A DNA stretch of 64,000 nt from Paenibacillus segetis (GTDB lineage Bacteria; Bacillota; Bacilli; Paenibacillales; Paenibacillaceae), in contig NZ_BMFT01000001.1 of NCBI RefSeq assembly GCF_014639155.1, positions 2,480,001 to 2,544,000 of the forward strand, read 5' to 3'. Both the position numbers and the translations under genes were made by a program. How positions within the stretch are numbered: the stretch's first letter is position 1; every line of letters begins with the position of its first letter. Positions 1 to 8,960 of the stretch are shown here, one piece after another. Below the pieces are notes generated by a model. It was not told the DNA's origin. It worked only from the letters and a program-made list of their open reading frames with translations, and ran no database searches.

Positions 1-1981
1 CTGTAAGAAGTAGAATGTCCTGATTATTACGGCTAACCGTAACACTCAGCACTTCGTCGCCATCTCCAACTTTACAAGCCGCAATAGCTCCTGAACGCTT
101 CGTTTCGTATTCTTTGAGCTCCGTTCGCTTCACTTGTCCACGTTTTGTAACGAATACAAGGCTCAGATCACTCTCGTCAAAGTTCCGCAATGGGATGACG
201 CTGACGATACGATCCTCTTTGGACAGCGGGATCACATTAACAATCGCCGTACCATTGTCTTTCCACTTGAATTCCGGAATCTGATGAACAGGTAGAAGGT
301 AGTATTGGCCTTTTTGAGTAAAGATCAATATATTCTGAAGTGTATCAACATCGAGCAGATGCTTGATGTAGTCGCCTTCTTTCACCCCTGAGCCATCTCG
401 TTCTCCACCCGAGCGTGTAAACGATAGCATACTTGTACGTTTGATGTATCCTTCGCTCGACAAAGTGACAAGGACATCCTCTTGTGCCACCATAACTTCA
501 AGATTTACCTTGAGTTCTTCTACTTCACCTTGAATGACCGAACGCCGTTCGATGCCGTATTTCTCCCGGATCTCCAGCATTTCCTTCTTAATGACGGCAA
601 TTAATTTCTTATCGCTGTCCAGAATCCCACGTAAAATGGCGATCTTCTTCTGCAGCTCATCTAGATCCTTTTGCAGTGCAGTAATCTCTAGATTCGTAAG
701 ACGATACAACTGTAAAGTAAGAATTGAATCTGCTTGACGTTCAGTAAAACCAAACATCCACTGCAAATTGTTCTGAGCATCCTGACGATTCTTCGAGGCT
801 TTAATTGCTGCGATAACCTCATCCAAAATGTTCAATGCTTTCACAAGACCTTCCAAAACATGCGAGCGGTCTTCTGCCTTCTCTAGATCGTATTGTGTAC
901 GGAAAGTAACTACCTCACGTTGGTGGGCAATATAAGCATCCAAAATTGCTTTCAGTCCAAGCTGACGTGGTGCCTTCTTCACAATAGCGACCATATTCGA
1001 GTTATAAGTTACTTGTAGGTCTGTTTTCTTCAACAGATAGGCAAGAATCCCTTGTGCATCGGCGTCCTTCTTCAATTCCACAACAATGCGCAATCCATTC
1101 CGTCCGCTCTCATCACGAACCTCGGCGATCCCATCAACCTTTTTCTCTAGTCGAATATTCTCCATCGAGTTAACTAGACGGGATTTGACGACCTGATAAG
1201 GTACCTCTGTAATGACGATCTGTTGTTTGCCCCCACGTAGGGTTTCAATTTCCGTTTTGGAGCGGATGTAAATTCGGCCTTTACCAGATTCATAGGCATC
1301 ACGAATACCATCTTCGCCCATAATAATGCCACCGGTTGGGAAATCCGGGCCTTTAACATGCTTCCGAATCTCTTCCATGCTGAGGTCCGGCTTCTCCATC
1401 ACTGCGATACAGGCATCGATCACCTCACGTAAATTATGAGGAGGAATTTCGGTAGCAAAACCGGCGGAAATCCCGCTGACCCCATTTACTAGCAGGTTAG
1501 GGTATCTTGCAGGCAACACGACCGGTTCCATCGCGGTATTATCAAAGTTATCCTTGAACGGTACCGTACGCTTATCGATATCTCGTAACAATTCAAGTGC
1601 AATCGGTGAAAGTCTTGCCTCCGTATAACGCATAGCCGCTGCCGGATCATCATCCTGCGAGCCCCAGTTCCCATGACCATCTACTAGTACATGCCCCATC
1701 TTCCAGGGTTGCGCCATCCGCACCATACCGTCGTATATCGAAGAGTCTCCATGTGGGTGATAGTTACCCATGACATCTCCAACGGTTTTAGCCGATTTAC
1801 GGTAAGGCTTGTCCGGTGTATTACCGGAGTCGAACATAGCGTATAGAATCCGCCGCTGTACAGGTTTCAAGCCATCGCGCACATCGGGAATGGCACGGTC
1901 TTGAATAATGTATTTGGAATACCGACCGAATCTATCACCTACGACTTCTTCCAGATAGGCCGGCAAAAAGTTCTCCAACAT
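1..1981 (-). CDS. parC: DNA topoisomerase IV subunit A, 3' end outside window
   Basis: Cleaves and rejoins DNA in topoisomerase IV, the decatenase that separates daughter chromosomes, acting with ParE encoded just upstream. About 660 codons are present; the C-terminal part lies beyond the left edge. Counting from the ATG, the breakage-reunion core shows the helix around Ser80-Ser81 with Asp84, and the catalytic Arg118-Tyr119. ParC rather than GyrA is called because of the parE partner and the ParC-like N-terminus. The start is ATG at 1981 or, better placed behind an AAGGTGA ribosome site, an in-frame TTG at 1987. The gap to parE is about 20 nt, so the two are cotranscribed. Position 84 is Asp where staphylococcal GrlA has Glu, a conservative change in the quinolone region. 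Confidence 0.95.
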   Translation of the reverse strand, partial: MLENFLPAYLEEVVGDRFGRYSKYIIQDRAIPDVRDGLKPVQRRILYAMFDSGNTPDKPYRKSAKTVGDVMGNYHPHGDSSIYDGMVRMAQPWKMGHVLVDGHGNWGSQDDDPAAAMRYTEARLSPIALELLRDIDKRTVPFKDNFDNTAMEPVVLPARYPNLLVNGVSGISAGFATEIPPHNLREVIDACIAVMEKPDLSMEEIRKHVKGPDFPTGGIIMGEDGIRDAYESGKGRIYIRSKTEIETLRGGKQQIVITEVPYQVVKSRLVNSMENIRLEKKVDGIAEVRDESGRNGLRIVVELKKDADAQGILAYLLKKTDLQVTYNSNMVAIVKKAPRQLGLKAILDAYIAHQREVVTFRTQYDLEKAEDRSHVLEGLVKALNILDEVIAAIKASKNRQDAQNNLQWMFGFTERQADSILTLQLYRLTNLEITALQKDLDELQKKIAILRGILDSDKKLIAVIKKEMLEIREKYGIERRSVIQGEVEELKVNLEVMVAQEDVLVTLSSEGYIKRTSMLSFTRSGGERDGSGVKEGDYIKHLLDVDTLQNILIFTQKGQYYLLPVHQIPEFKWKDNGTAIVNVIPLSKEDRIVSVIPLRNFDESDLSLVFVTKRGQVKRTELKEYETKRSGAIAACKVGDGDEVLSVTVSRNNQDILLLT

Positions 1982-2000
1982 GCTCAAATCAAGTCACCTT

Positions 2001-3989
2001 CTATTCCTCAAACTCTGTAAAATCTACATTTTCAACGATCCAACGTTTCCGCGGATCAACCTTGTCTCCCATTAGCGTAGATACCCGACGTTCGGCCTTA
2101 GCGGTATCTTCGATTTGCACTTGAAGTAGTGTCCGTGATTCAGGATTCATTGTCGTTTCCCACAATTGATCTGGATTCATCTCTCCAAGCCCTTTATAAC
2201 GCTGTAACTCAAAATTCTTGCCAAATTCCTTCAAATAATTTTGAAGTTGTTCGTCACTCCACGCGTACCTGATCGTCTCGAGCTTGCCGGAACGTCTAGT
2301 AATCTTATACAGTGGCGGTTGCGCAATATAGATCCGACCTTCATCAATTAATGGCTTCATATAGCGGTAGAAGAAAGTCAATAACAACACCTGAATATGG
2401 GCTCCATCTGTATCCGCATCCGTCATGATGATTATCTTAGAATAATTACTGTCTTCTATGGAAAATTCTGTTCCAATTCCTGCGCCAATTGCAGCAACAA
2501 TCGCCCGATACTCATCATTCTTCAGAATATCAGCAAGTTTTGCCTTCTCTGGGTTCATCGGCTTACCTTTGAGTGGCAAGATTGCCTGAATTCTCGAATC
2601 ACGCCCTTGCTTCGCTGAACCTCCTGCCGAATCACCTTCGACGATAAACAATTCAGTACGCGTAAAATCTTTCGATTGGGCTGGAGTTAGCTTCCCGCCA
2701 AGATTGGAGCTTTCACTCCGCTTCTTACCGGTCCGCATTTCGTCACGAGCCTTACGTGCTGCTTCCCGCGCTTTCGAGGCTTGAACCGACTTCTTGATTA
2801 GAGATTGAGCGACCTGAGGGTTCTCTTCTAAGAACAGCGCCATTTTCTCCGATACAATAGCATCCACCGCACTTCGAGCGGTAGCACTACCGAGCTGATC
2901 CTTGGTCTGACCAACGAACTCCACCTCAGACATCTTGACGCTGATGACAGCCATCATCCCTTCCCGCAAGTCGCTTCCTTCGAGGTTCTTATCCTTCTCT
3001 TTCAGGATGCCATTCTTACGGGCATAATCGTTCATAACCCGGGTATACGCCGTCTTAAAGCCCGTTTCATGTGTTCCTCCACCACGTGTAGGAATAGAAT
3101 TGACGAATGAAGCCAATGTCTCTGTGTACCCTGCATTATATTGCAGAGCAACTTCAACCTCAATATCATCTCGCTCGGAAAAATAATGGATGACATCGTG
3201 GAGTACATCTTTCCCTTCATTCAAGAACTGAACGAATTGACTAGCTCCACCTTCATAGAAGAACTCATCAGAACGATCCGAGCGTTCATCCTTCAAAGTT
3301 ACCTTTAGTCCTGAATTTAGAAATGCAATCTCTTGCAAACGTTCAGCAAGCGTATCGTAGTTCAGTCCAATGCCATTAGGAAATACGCGAATATCCGGTT
3401 TGAAGGTAATCTTCGTGCCGCTTCGGTTCGTATTTCCGATAATTTCCAGGCCGCCAACCGGTTCTCCTACATGCTCTTTACCTTGCTTGTCCACCCAATA
3501 TTCGAAACGCTGACGGTGTATTTTACCTTTACGATAAATATCGACCTCAAGCCATTCGGACAGTGCATTAGTAACTGAAGCACCAACGCCGTGTAGACCA
3601 CCGGATTTCTTATAACCGTTACCGCCAAACTTACCTCCTGCATGCAGTATGGTAAATACAACCTGCGGTGTAGGAATCCCTATCTTATGCATCTCTGTTG
3701 GAATACCACGTCCATTATCAATTACCGTTACCGACCCATCTTTATTCAAAGAGATATCGATTTTGGAGCAAAACTTCGCAAGATGTTCGTCAACGGCATT
3801 ATCTACGATCTCCCAAACCAGATGATGAAGGCCCGAAGAGCTCGTACTGCCGATGTACATACCTGGTCTTTTGCGTACCGCGACAAGCCCTTCGAGCACT
3901 TGAATGTCGTCCGCGTCGTATCCCGAAGCCGTGCCACCAGGCATGTTCCCGGAAGCTCCGCCATCGAACAAATCGATCTGTTCGGCCAT
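2001..3989 (-). CDS. parE: DNA topoisomerase IV subunit B
   Basis: ATPase subunit of topoisomerase IV, partner of ParC; it drives strand passage with ATP. The 662-residue protein has the GHKL ATPase fold (Asn64 in VDNAVDEH, DNGRGIP at 91-97, GLHGVGAS at 131-138), a transducer domain, and the TOPRIM domain (EGDSAGGS from residue 451, DADTD near 524). The stretch KLADILKNDE after TOPRIM is ParE-like rather than GyrB-like. The start ATG at 3989 follows an AGGGGGAG ribosome site. parC begins about 20 nt downstream, giving the usual parE-parC operon of Gram-positive bacteria. GyrB is the only realistic alternative and is disfavoured by the parC neighbour. Confidence 0.96.
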   Translation of the reverse strand: MAEQIDLFDGGASGNMPGGTASGYDADDIQVLEGLVAVRKRPGMYIGSTSSSGLHHLVWEIVDNAVDEHLAKFCSKIDISLNKDGSVTVIDNGRGIPTEMHKIGIPTPQVVFTILHAGGKFGGNGYKKSGGLHGVGASVTNALSEWLEVDIYRKGKIHRQRFEYWVDKQGKEHVGEPVGGLEIIGNTNRSGTKITFKPDIRVFPNGIGLNYDTLAERLQEIAFLNSGLKVTLKDERSDRSDEFFYEGGASQFVQFLNEGKDVLHDVIHYFSERDDIEVEVALQYNAGYTETLASFVNSIPTRGGGTHETGFKTAYTRVMNDYARKNGILKEKDKNLEGSDLREGMMAVISVKMSEVEFVGQTKDQLGSATARSAVDAIVSEKMALFLEENPQVAQSLIKKSVQASKAREAARKARDEMRTGKKRSESSNLGGKLTPAQSKDFTRTELFIVEGDSAGGSAKQGRDSRIQAILPLKGKPMNPEKAKLADILKNDEYRAIVAAIGAGIGTEFSIEDSNYSKIIIMTDADTDGAHIQVLLLTFFYRYMKPLIDEGRIYIAQPPLYKITRRSGKLETIRYAWSDEQLQNYLKEFGKNFELQRYKGLGEMNPDQLWETTMNPESRTLLQVQIEDTAKAERRVSTLMGDKVDPRKRWIVENVDFTEFEE

Positions 3990-4110
3990 TCATGCTCCCC
4001 CTTTATGCTTCTTTATGATGTAGTTCAAAAAGTCATCTTCTTGAACACTCACAATATGTAGCAAATTTATTTTTCAAATGCAAACAAGTGTTTTGTTACC
4101 CTTGTCCATT

Positions 4111-5109
4111 CTAATTCAAGATATCCTGTTTCGTAAAGACAAGGAATGAAACAAACAATGAACAAACCGCCCAAATAGCCAATACTGTGATGGAAAACCC
4201 GAGTGTCATCCCTTCGATTGGGGCTGGAGATCCAGCTAAATAATCAGTCAAGCCCAGATTTACCATAAATAAATATTTCGCACTTGTCCATGCAGATGCC
4301 ATATTCGTTAGTATATTCCCCGCAATCAGTGCCGCCATCATGATCACAATACTGGCTGCCGTACTTCTAACGAGTACCGATACCATAAAGGCAAGTATGG
4401 CGACAATCACACTGACATACCATACTAATCCCGCTTGCATAAATAAGTACTGCCATTGAGGAACGGCATGCACTCCGGAAATATCTACTTCAGATCCATT
4501 CAGAACAAATCCAGTGAGCACGGGCATATTAAATCCCCCATAATCAAAGAACAGTCCTGAGATCAAGTAACAAATAACATAAGCAGACACCACAATAAGT
4601 GAGACGAACATGAGTAAAGTGATCAGCTTGCTAAGCAGCACCTTCCATCGCCTGATCGGACGGGTCAGTAGCATTTTCACTGTACCTGTTGTTCGCTCAG
4701 AAGAAACGATATCAGATCCAACACCCATGATTAAAAGTGGAATAAACAACGTTGCTGCATTATTCAGAAATTCCCTGGTAAATGATACGCCACCCGTTTG
4801 TTGTGGGTTAATATCATGTTCCAAATAGTACTTCATTTGCTGAATATAAATCTTGCGATATTTCTTCCATTCCTCCGGTACTCGATCACTGCCAAGCGAA
4901 TTCTGATTGTCTGTGATCGCCTGCTGAACCTGTCTACGCCAATCATCACCATACTTCTCTTGACTGTTCATGGCAACCCGGAGCTGCGCATAAGCGAAGA
5001 TAGGTACAAGCACGAATAGAACAAGCAAAATGAAATAAAACCGCTTCTTCTTGATCATTTTAATTGTTTCATTCTTGACCAAGGATATCATCCTATTCAA
5101 TGCCTTCAC
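4111..5109 (-). CDS. ABC-2 type transporter permease
   Basis: Membrane subunit of an ABC exporter of the ABC-2 family. The sequence shows an N-terminal cytoplasmic KNETIKMIKKKRF segment, a first membrane helix, a roughly 100-residue extracytoplasmic loop, then about five hydrophobic segments, and the cytoplasmic loop with the typical ERTTGTVKMLLTRPIRRW stretch that contacts the ATPase. The listed start is a GTG overlapping the ATPase gene; an ATG at 5091, 1 nt after the ATPase stop and 11 nt from a GAAGG site, fits translation better and would give about 326 residues. It is the third gene of an SGNH hydrolase-ATPase-permease operon. The substrate is not evident. Confidence 0.88.
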   Translation of the reverse strand: MKALNRMISLVKNETIKMIKKKRFYFILLVLFVLVPIFAYAQLRVAMNSQEKYGDDWRRQVQQAITDNQNSLGSDRVPEEWKKYRKIYIQQMKYYLEHDINPQQTGGVSFTREFLNNAATLFIPLLIMGVGSDIVSSERTTGTVKMLLTRPIRRWKVLLSKLITLLMFVSLIVVSAYVICYLISGLFFDYGGFNMPVLTGFVLNGSEVDISGVHAVPQWQYLFMQAGLVWYVSVIVAILAFMVSVLVRSTAASIVIMMAALIAGNILTNMASAWTSAKYLFMVNLGLTDYLAGSPAPIEGMTLGFSITVLAIWAVCSLFVSFLVFTKQDILN

Positions 5110-6076
5110 CTTCCGTCATTTCCAAGAACAGTTGTTCCAGAGTAGGATTGATCTTCTGTACAGATTCGACCAGAATGCCTTGATTGACCAATTGCGACAC
5201 AAGAGCAGCAATATGATCAGGAGACATCATGGTGACAATTGCATGTTCTCCTATTCCCGCCAGAATCGAAACATCCAGAACACTGTCCGGATCTGTAACA
5301 ATATGTATCCCCGCTGACCTCAGCAAGGCTTCTCCCTTCTGCCTTGGATCGAGCTTCCATATAACATAATTCGCGCCATCCGCTATTAATTCCTCCACCG
5401 TACCTACAGCCAATACACGTCCATGGCTAATAATCGCAACTCGGTCGCAAAGTAATTGTATCTCACTAAGTAAATGACTTGAGACAAAGACGGCCATTCC
5501 TTCTTCAGCTAACCTACGGATAAACACACGTAACTCCTTAATCCCCTTAGGATCAAGTCCATTGGTTGGTTCATCCATAATCAGCAGTTTAGGCTGCCCT
5601 AACAAAGCTTGAGCAATTCCCAATCGTTGCCGCATTCCCAGCGAATAAGTCTTCACTTTATCATGAATCCGTGCACTAAGTGCCACGATCTCAACCACTT
5701 CAGTGATCCGCTTTGTATCTACTCCTGGCATCATACGAGCAAAGTGTTCTAGATTCTCCCACCCCGTCAAATATGTATACATTTCAGGGTTTTCTACAAT
5801 CGATCCCACATATGCCAAAGCCTGTTCCGGTTGTCTTTGAACATCATATCCACAAATCTGAACATACCCTTCTGTCGGACGGATCAGATCAACTAACATC
5901 CGGATCGTCGTTGTTTTACCTGCACCGTTTGGACCTAAGAAACCGAAGATTTCCCCTGATTGAACCTCAAAGGTAACATCTTTAACAATCCATTTCTTCC
6001 CGATCTTTTTCTTTAAGTGTTGTACCGACAAAACGGTTTGATGATTGTCTATTGCAACATTACTCTTAGCCGTCAT
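5093..6076 (-). CDS. ABC transporter ATP-binding protein
   Basis: ATPase that powers the ABC-2 permease encoded immediately downstream. It carries Walker A (GPNGAGKTT), a variant signature YSLGMRQRLGIAQAL, Walker B with LLIMDEPTNGLD, and the switch histidine (VSSHLLSE). After residue 220 it has the C-terminal extension common in BcrA/NatA-type exporter ATPases. The open frame extends to a GTG at 6085, which overlaps the SGNH gene stop, but the ATG at 6076 sits 8 nt after AAGGAG and was chosen. Tight spacing to both neighbours indicates translational coupling. Peptide or antibiotic export is possible but unproven. Confidence 0.93.
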   Translation of the reverse strand: MTAKSNVAIDNHQTVLSVQHLKKKIGKKWIVKDVTFEVQSGEIFGFLGPNGAGKTTTIRMLVDLIRPTEGYVQICGYDVQRQPEQALAYVGSIVENPEMYTYLTGWENLEHFARMMPGVDTKRITEVVEIVALSARIHDKVKTYSLGMRQRLGIAQALLGQPKLLIMDEPTNGLDPKGIKELRVFIRRLAEEGMAVFVSSHLLSEIQLLCDRVAIISHGRVLAVGTVEELIADGANYVIWKLDPRQKGEALLRSAGIHIVTDPDSVLDVSILAGIGEHAIVTMMSPDHIAALVSQLVNQGILVESVQKINPTLEQLFLEMTEGEGIE

Positions 6077-6081
6077 TGTCA

Positions 6082-6909
6082 TCACTCCTTATGCCCTTCA
6101 TTCTTAGCTATCCCTTGAACAATACGCTCTGCTATCGCCTGATACCCTTCACCATTCGGATGGAAGTGATCACTGGACAAATAGATTGACCCATTATTCT
6201 TGAATAAATCATAGGTTGGCACGATCAGTGTGCGCTCGTATGAATTCATTGTCCGCATCGCAATATTATTCCATTGATTAACGGCTCTGTCCCCCATATC
6301 CTTCATACCTTCCAGATCGGAGAAAGGGTTATACAAACTCACATATACAAGTTGTGCACTTTGGTTTATGCTAGTTATCTTTTCCACAATTTTCTTAAAA
6401 TTTTCACCTGCTACCTCCACCGATGCCTCAAGATCCTTCTCCGTCGGAAGTGCTCCACCCTTCAGGTACTGTTGATTTCCTTGAAATAGGTCATTCCCAC
6501 CAATGGACAATACAATAATACCCGCCTTTTTCAATGTGTATTGCGTACCTTGATCGTCCAATAATGGTAAAAGCTTAGCGGTCGTTAACCCGTTTATACC
6601 TAAGTTATTTACTAATTTAGACTTCGTCCCATCTTTTACCAATAAATCAACACTTCTACGTACATAGCCTTTACCTGTATCATCACCCGTCCCTTTGGCG
6701 AGTGAATCGCCAATCGCCGTCACATCCAGCGCCGATTCAATTGCCGGAGCCGGCAATGTATTTTGCAGAGGAGACTGTGACTCGGTAGTCATCGTACCTA
6801 AGGGATTCATTATATCGTTGACCGCATAGAGAAAACCAATTATAAGTAACAACGTCGACACGCCTGAGATCAAACCTACCGTCGTCCAAATTTTAGTTGT
6901 TGAATTCAT
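6082..6909 (-). CDS. Membrane-anchored SGNH/GDSL hydrolase
   Basis: Predicted esterase or lipase of the SGNH fold. It has one N-terminal membrane helix (about residues 8-30), then a short linker and an extracytoplasmic catalytic domain. Block I is AIGDSLAKGTGD (nucleophile Ser), block III contains GGND, and block V SSDHFHPNGEGY supplies the Asp-His pair. The open frame could start seven codons upstream, but the ATG at 6909 has a GGAGG site 7 nt ahead. The stop overlaps the first codons of the ABC ATPase reading frame, so the hydrolase and the exporter are coupled. The natural substrate cannot be read from the sequence; a lipid or acylated cell-wall polymer is plausible. Confidence 0.88.
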   Translation of the reverse strand: MNSTTKIWTTVGLISGVSTLLLIIGFLYAVNDIMNPLGTMTTESQSPLQNTLPAPAIESALDVTAIGDSLAKGTGDDTGKGYVRRSVDLLVKDGTKSKLVNNLGINGLTTAKLLPLLDDQGTQYTLKKAGIIVLSIGGNDLFQGNQQYLKGGALPTEKDLEASVEVAGENFKKIVEKITSINQSAQLVYVSLYNPFSDLEGMKDMGDRAVNQWNNIAMRTMNSYERTLIVPTYDLFKNNGSIYLSSDHFHPNGEGYQAIAERIVQGIAKNEGHKE

Positions 6910-7023
6910 TATGAGCCTCCAGTTCCTCATGTCAGTCTAAGTTATGTAATTAACATAAAACTTCTGAATTCAATATGCAAATTTTGCAGCAAAAAAATAC
7001 TAGCTTTTTATTTCTGTATGCGA

Positions 7024-7029
7024 TATAAT
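7024..7029 (+). promoter_or_regulatory. Putative -10 box of the tRNA-Lys promoter
   Basis: A perfect TATAAT lies 23 nt before the tRNA 5' end on the same strand. No good -35 hexamer is seen 16-18 nt upstream (TAGCTT is the nearest), so this is a tentative call. Confidence 0.35.
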
Positions 7030-7052
7030 ATTTTTTGTCGATAAAATTTCAT

Positions 7053-7125
7053 GGGTTATTAGCTTAGCTGGCAGAGCAGCCGACTCTTAATCGGCAGGTC
7101 GTAGGTTCGACCCCTACATAACCCA
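7053..7125 (+). tRNA. tRNA-Lys (anticodon CTT)
   Basis: A complete 73-nt cloverleaf. The acceptor arms GGGTTAT and ATAACCC pair fully, the D stem is GCTT/GAGC, the anticodon stem is GCCGA/TCGGC around the loop CTCTTAA with anticodon CTT, the variable loop is AGGTC, and the T arm is GTAGG-TTCGACC-CCTAC. The discriminator is A and CCA is not encoded. It reads the AAG codon. It stands alone on the plus strand between two minus-strand operons and has its own terminator. Confidence 0.97.
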
Positions 7126-7143
7126 TAAGAAACAACAATGAAG

Positions 7144-7163
7144 AGAGGGCCAAATGGTCCTCT
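7144..7163 (+). terminator. Intrinsic terminator after tRNA-Lys
   Basis: Stem AGAGGGCC/GGTCCTCT with an AAAT loop and one G-U pair, followed by five T on the plus strand, 18 nt after the tRNA. Confidence 0.88.
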
Positions 7164-7196
7164 TTTTATTTGTACTTTGATTACCCCATAACGAAA

Positions 7197-7241
7197 AAGT
7201 GGCTGGTCCTATTGTCATAATCAACAAAGGATCAACCACTT
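7197..7241 (-). terminator. Intrinsic terminator of the CAP-protein gene
   Basis: Arms AAGTGGCTGGTCCT and AGGATCAACCACTT pair over about 14 positions with few mismatches; read on the minus strand the hairpin ends in TTTT. It lies 23 nt past the CAP gene stop. Confidence 0.8.
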
Positions 7242-7263
7242 ATTTTAAAATAGTGACTTTATC

Positions 7264-7797
7264 TTACTTTCCGACAAACTCCTGCACCCAATAGCCATTG
7301 TAATAGCCCACACCGATCAAACCGTAATTCTCATTTAAAATATTTGCCTTGTGACCCGGACTATTCATCCATGCTTTCACAACTTCTTCAGCACTTTTTT
7401 GACCCATGGCGATGTTCTCACCTGCATAGCGATAAGTAATGTTGTAAGCATCCATCATATCAAATGGTGACCCGTACTTTGGGGACGTATGACTGAAATA
7501 ATTGCTCTTGAACATATCTATTGCTTTGTCTTTAGCCATGGTCGATAAGTTCGTGTGAATGACAAGAGGCTTCAAACCAGCATTAACACGCTCTTCATTG
7601 ACCAGTTGTACAACTTCAGCGGCATGCTCCTTCTGAATACGTGCATATACGGCCGCCAATTGCTTTGTCTGCTTCGTTGTAGCCGCATAAGCGGTTCCAC
7701 CTCCAACTGAAGGCAAGACTGGCGCTACTGCTAGTGAAGTAACCATGATAGAGAATAGCAGACTCGTTACAACGCGTTTCGTAGTGCGTTTCTTCAA
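7264..7797 (-). CDS. Secreted CAP-domain (SCP/PR-1-like) protein
   Basis: Small exported protein of the CAP superfamily, resembling YkwD of Bacillus. The N-terminus has a basic start, a hydrophobic core and a likely cleavage after AYA near residue 38; the rest is one CAP domain with the hallmark HTSPKYGSP, YAGENIA and WMNSPGHKANIL motifs. The chosen start is a TTG at 7797, 8 nt after a perfect AAGGAGG; the longer frame from 7857 has no ribosome site. That gives 177 residues. It is monocistronic with its own terminator. Bacterial CAP proteins are often spore- or envelope-associated, but their biochemical role is unsettled. Confidence 0.9.
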   Translation of the reverse strand: MKKRTTKRVVTSLLFSIMVTSLAVAPVLPSVGGGTAYAATTKQTKQLAAVYARIQKEHAAEVVQLVNEERVNAGLKPLVIHTNLSTMAKDKAIDMFKSNYFSHTSPKYGSPFDMMDAYNITYRYAGENIAMGQKSAEEVVKAWMNSPGHKANILNENYGLIGVGYYNGYWVQEFVGK

Positions 7798-7892
7798 AAT
7801 GATTCGCCTCCTTAGCACTTTAACCACTTTTTGGTGGTACTTGTCACATTTTAACATGATAATTCGACTTATGCATGCGAAAAAAATGGAAA

Positions 7893-7914
7893 AAGGGCGC
7901 TAAATAGCACCCTT
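7893..7914 (-). terminator. Intrinsic terminator of the mgl operon
   Basis: Arms AAGGGCGC and GCACCCTT close a 6-nt loop; on the minus strand the stem is followed by TTTTTCCATTTTTT. It lies 27 nt after the mglC stop. Confidence 0.87.
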
Positions 7915-7940
7915 ATCATTAAAATCCTATTTTTAATGCT

Positions 7941-8936
7941 TTATTTTTTGGAAGCATATTTGCGCATGTCGAATGCTACTGCTGCAACGATGATAGCACC
8001 TTTAATAATCTGTTGCCAATAAGGGCCCACACCAACAAACGTCAAACCATAGTTAATCACAGTAAAGATGAGTACTCCCGCCATTACACCAGGTACTGTA
8101 CCAATCCCACCTGTTGTGGAGACCCCACCAACAACGCATGCTGCAATAGCATCAAGTTCGTACATATTTCCATAGTTGTTCGTAGCACCGCCGGTTCTTG
8201 CCGCTTCAAGCACGCCTGCTAGACCATATAAAGCGCCAGCGAGAGAATAGATAATGATCAAATATTTGGAGACATTGATACCGGATACTTTTGCTGCTTG
8301 CTGATTACCTCCGATAGCATACATATTTTTACCTAGTCTGGTCTTGTTGAATACGACCCACACGATGAAACAAACTGCTATCGCGATAATGACGATATAA
8401 GGAATTGACCAAATACTTCCTGAGCCCATCGTTGTAAAATCATCACGTAATCCGCCAATCGGCTGTGATTGGTTGGGGTCTGTATCGAAGTATAGGGAGT
8501 TAATGCCATAGATTGCGACCATCGTACCAAGTGTAGCGATAAATGGAGGTACCTTTAATTTGGATACGATCAGACCGTTTATCATCCCGAATACAAATCC
8601 CACGATAATGGCAATGACGATCGGAACAATCATAGGCAGGTCTGGGAGATTGGGGAAGAAGCGCCTTGGATAGTCCTGAATTTGCAGCATTGAAGCAGAG
8701 ATAACTGCTGTTAAGCCGACCATTCGCCCAGCCGAAAGGTCGGTTCCTCCTGTAATGAGAATGAACGCTACTCCCAAAGCGATGATAACACGTGTAGATG
8801 ACTGATTTAATATATCGCGCAATGTATTAATACCAATAAAGCTAGGGTCATAGACTGCTATACCCAAGATAAGGACAGCCAAAACAATATAGATCGCATT
8901 TTCGGTCACAAATCCTTGAACTTTTTTTGTATTCAT
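7941..8936 (-). CDS. mglC: Galactose/methyl-galactoside ABC transporter permease
   Basis: Integral membrane channel of a sugar importer of the BPD_transp_2 (RbsC/MglC) family. The 331-residue sequence is mostly hydrophobic, with about eight to ten membrane segments and the family stretches ITGGTDLSAGRMVGL, VPPFIATLGTM and GKNMYAIGGNQQAAKVSGI. It is the last gene of mglB-mglA-mglC, starting 24 nt after mglA. The galactoside assignment rests mainly on the MglB-like binding protein in the same operon; another simple sugar cannot be excluded. Confidence 0.92.
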   Translation of the reverse strand: MNTKKVQGFVTENAIYIVLAVLILGIAVYDPSFIGINTLRDILNQSSTRVIIALGVAFILITGGTDLSAGRMVGLTAVISASMLQIQDYPRRFFPNLPDLPMIVPIVIAIIVGFVFGMINGLIVSKLKVPPFIATLGTMVAIYGINSLYFDTDPNQSQPIGGLRDDFTTMGSGSIWSIPYIVIIAIAVCFIVWVVFNKTRLGKNMYAIGGNQQAAKVSGINVSKYLIIIYSLAGALYGLAGVLEAARTGGATNNYGNMYELDAIAACVVGGVSTTGGIGTVPGVMAGVLIFTVINYGLTFVGVGPYWQQIIKGAIIVAAVAFDMRKYASKK

Positions 8937-8960
8937 GATTTCTCTCCTCCCCTAGTGGCC

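Noticed and set aside
1720-1750. Quinolone-resistance substitution in ParC
   Set aside because: Asp84 in place of Glu is conservative and likely natural in this lineage; Ser80 and Ser81 are unchanged.
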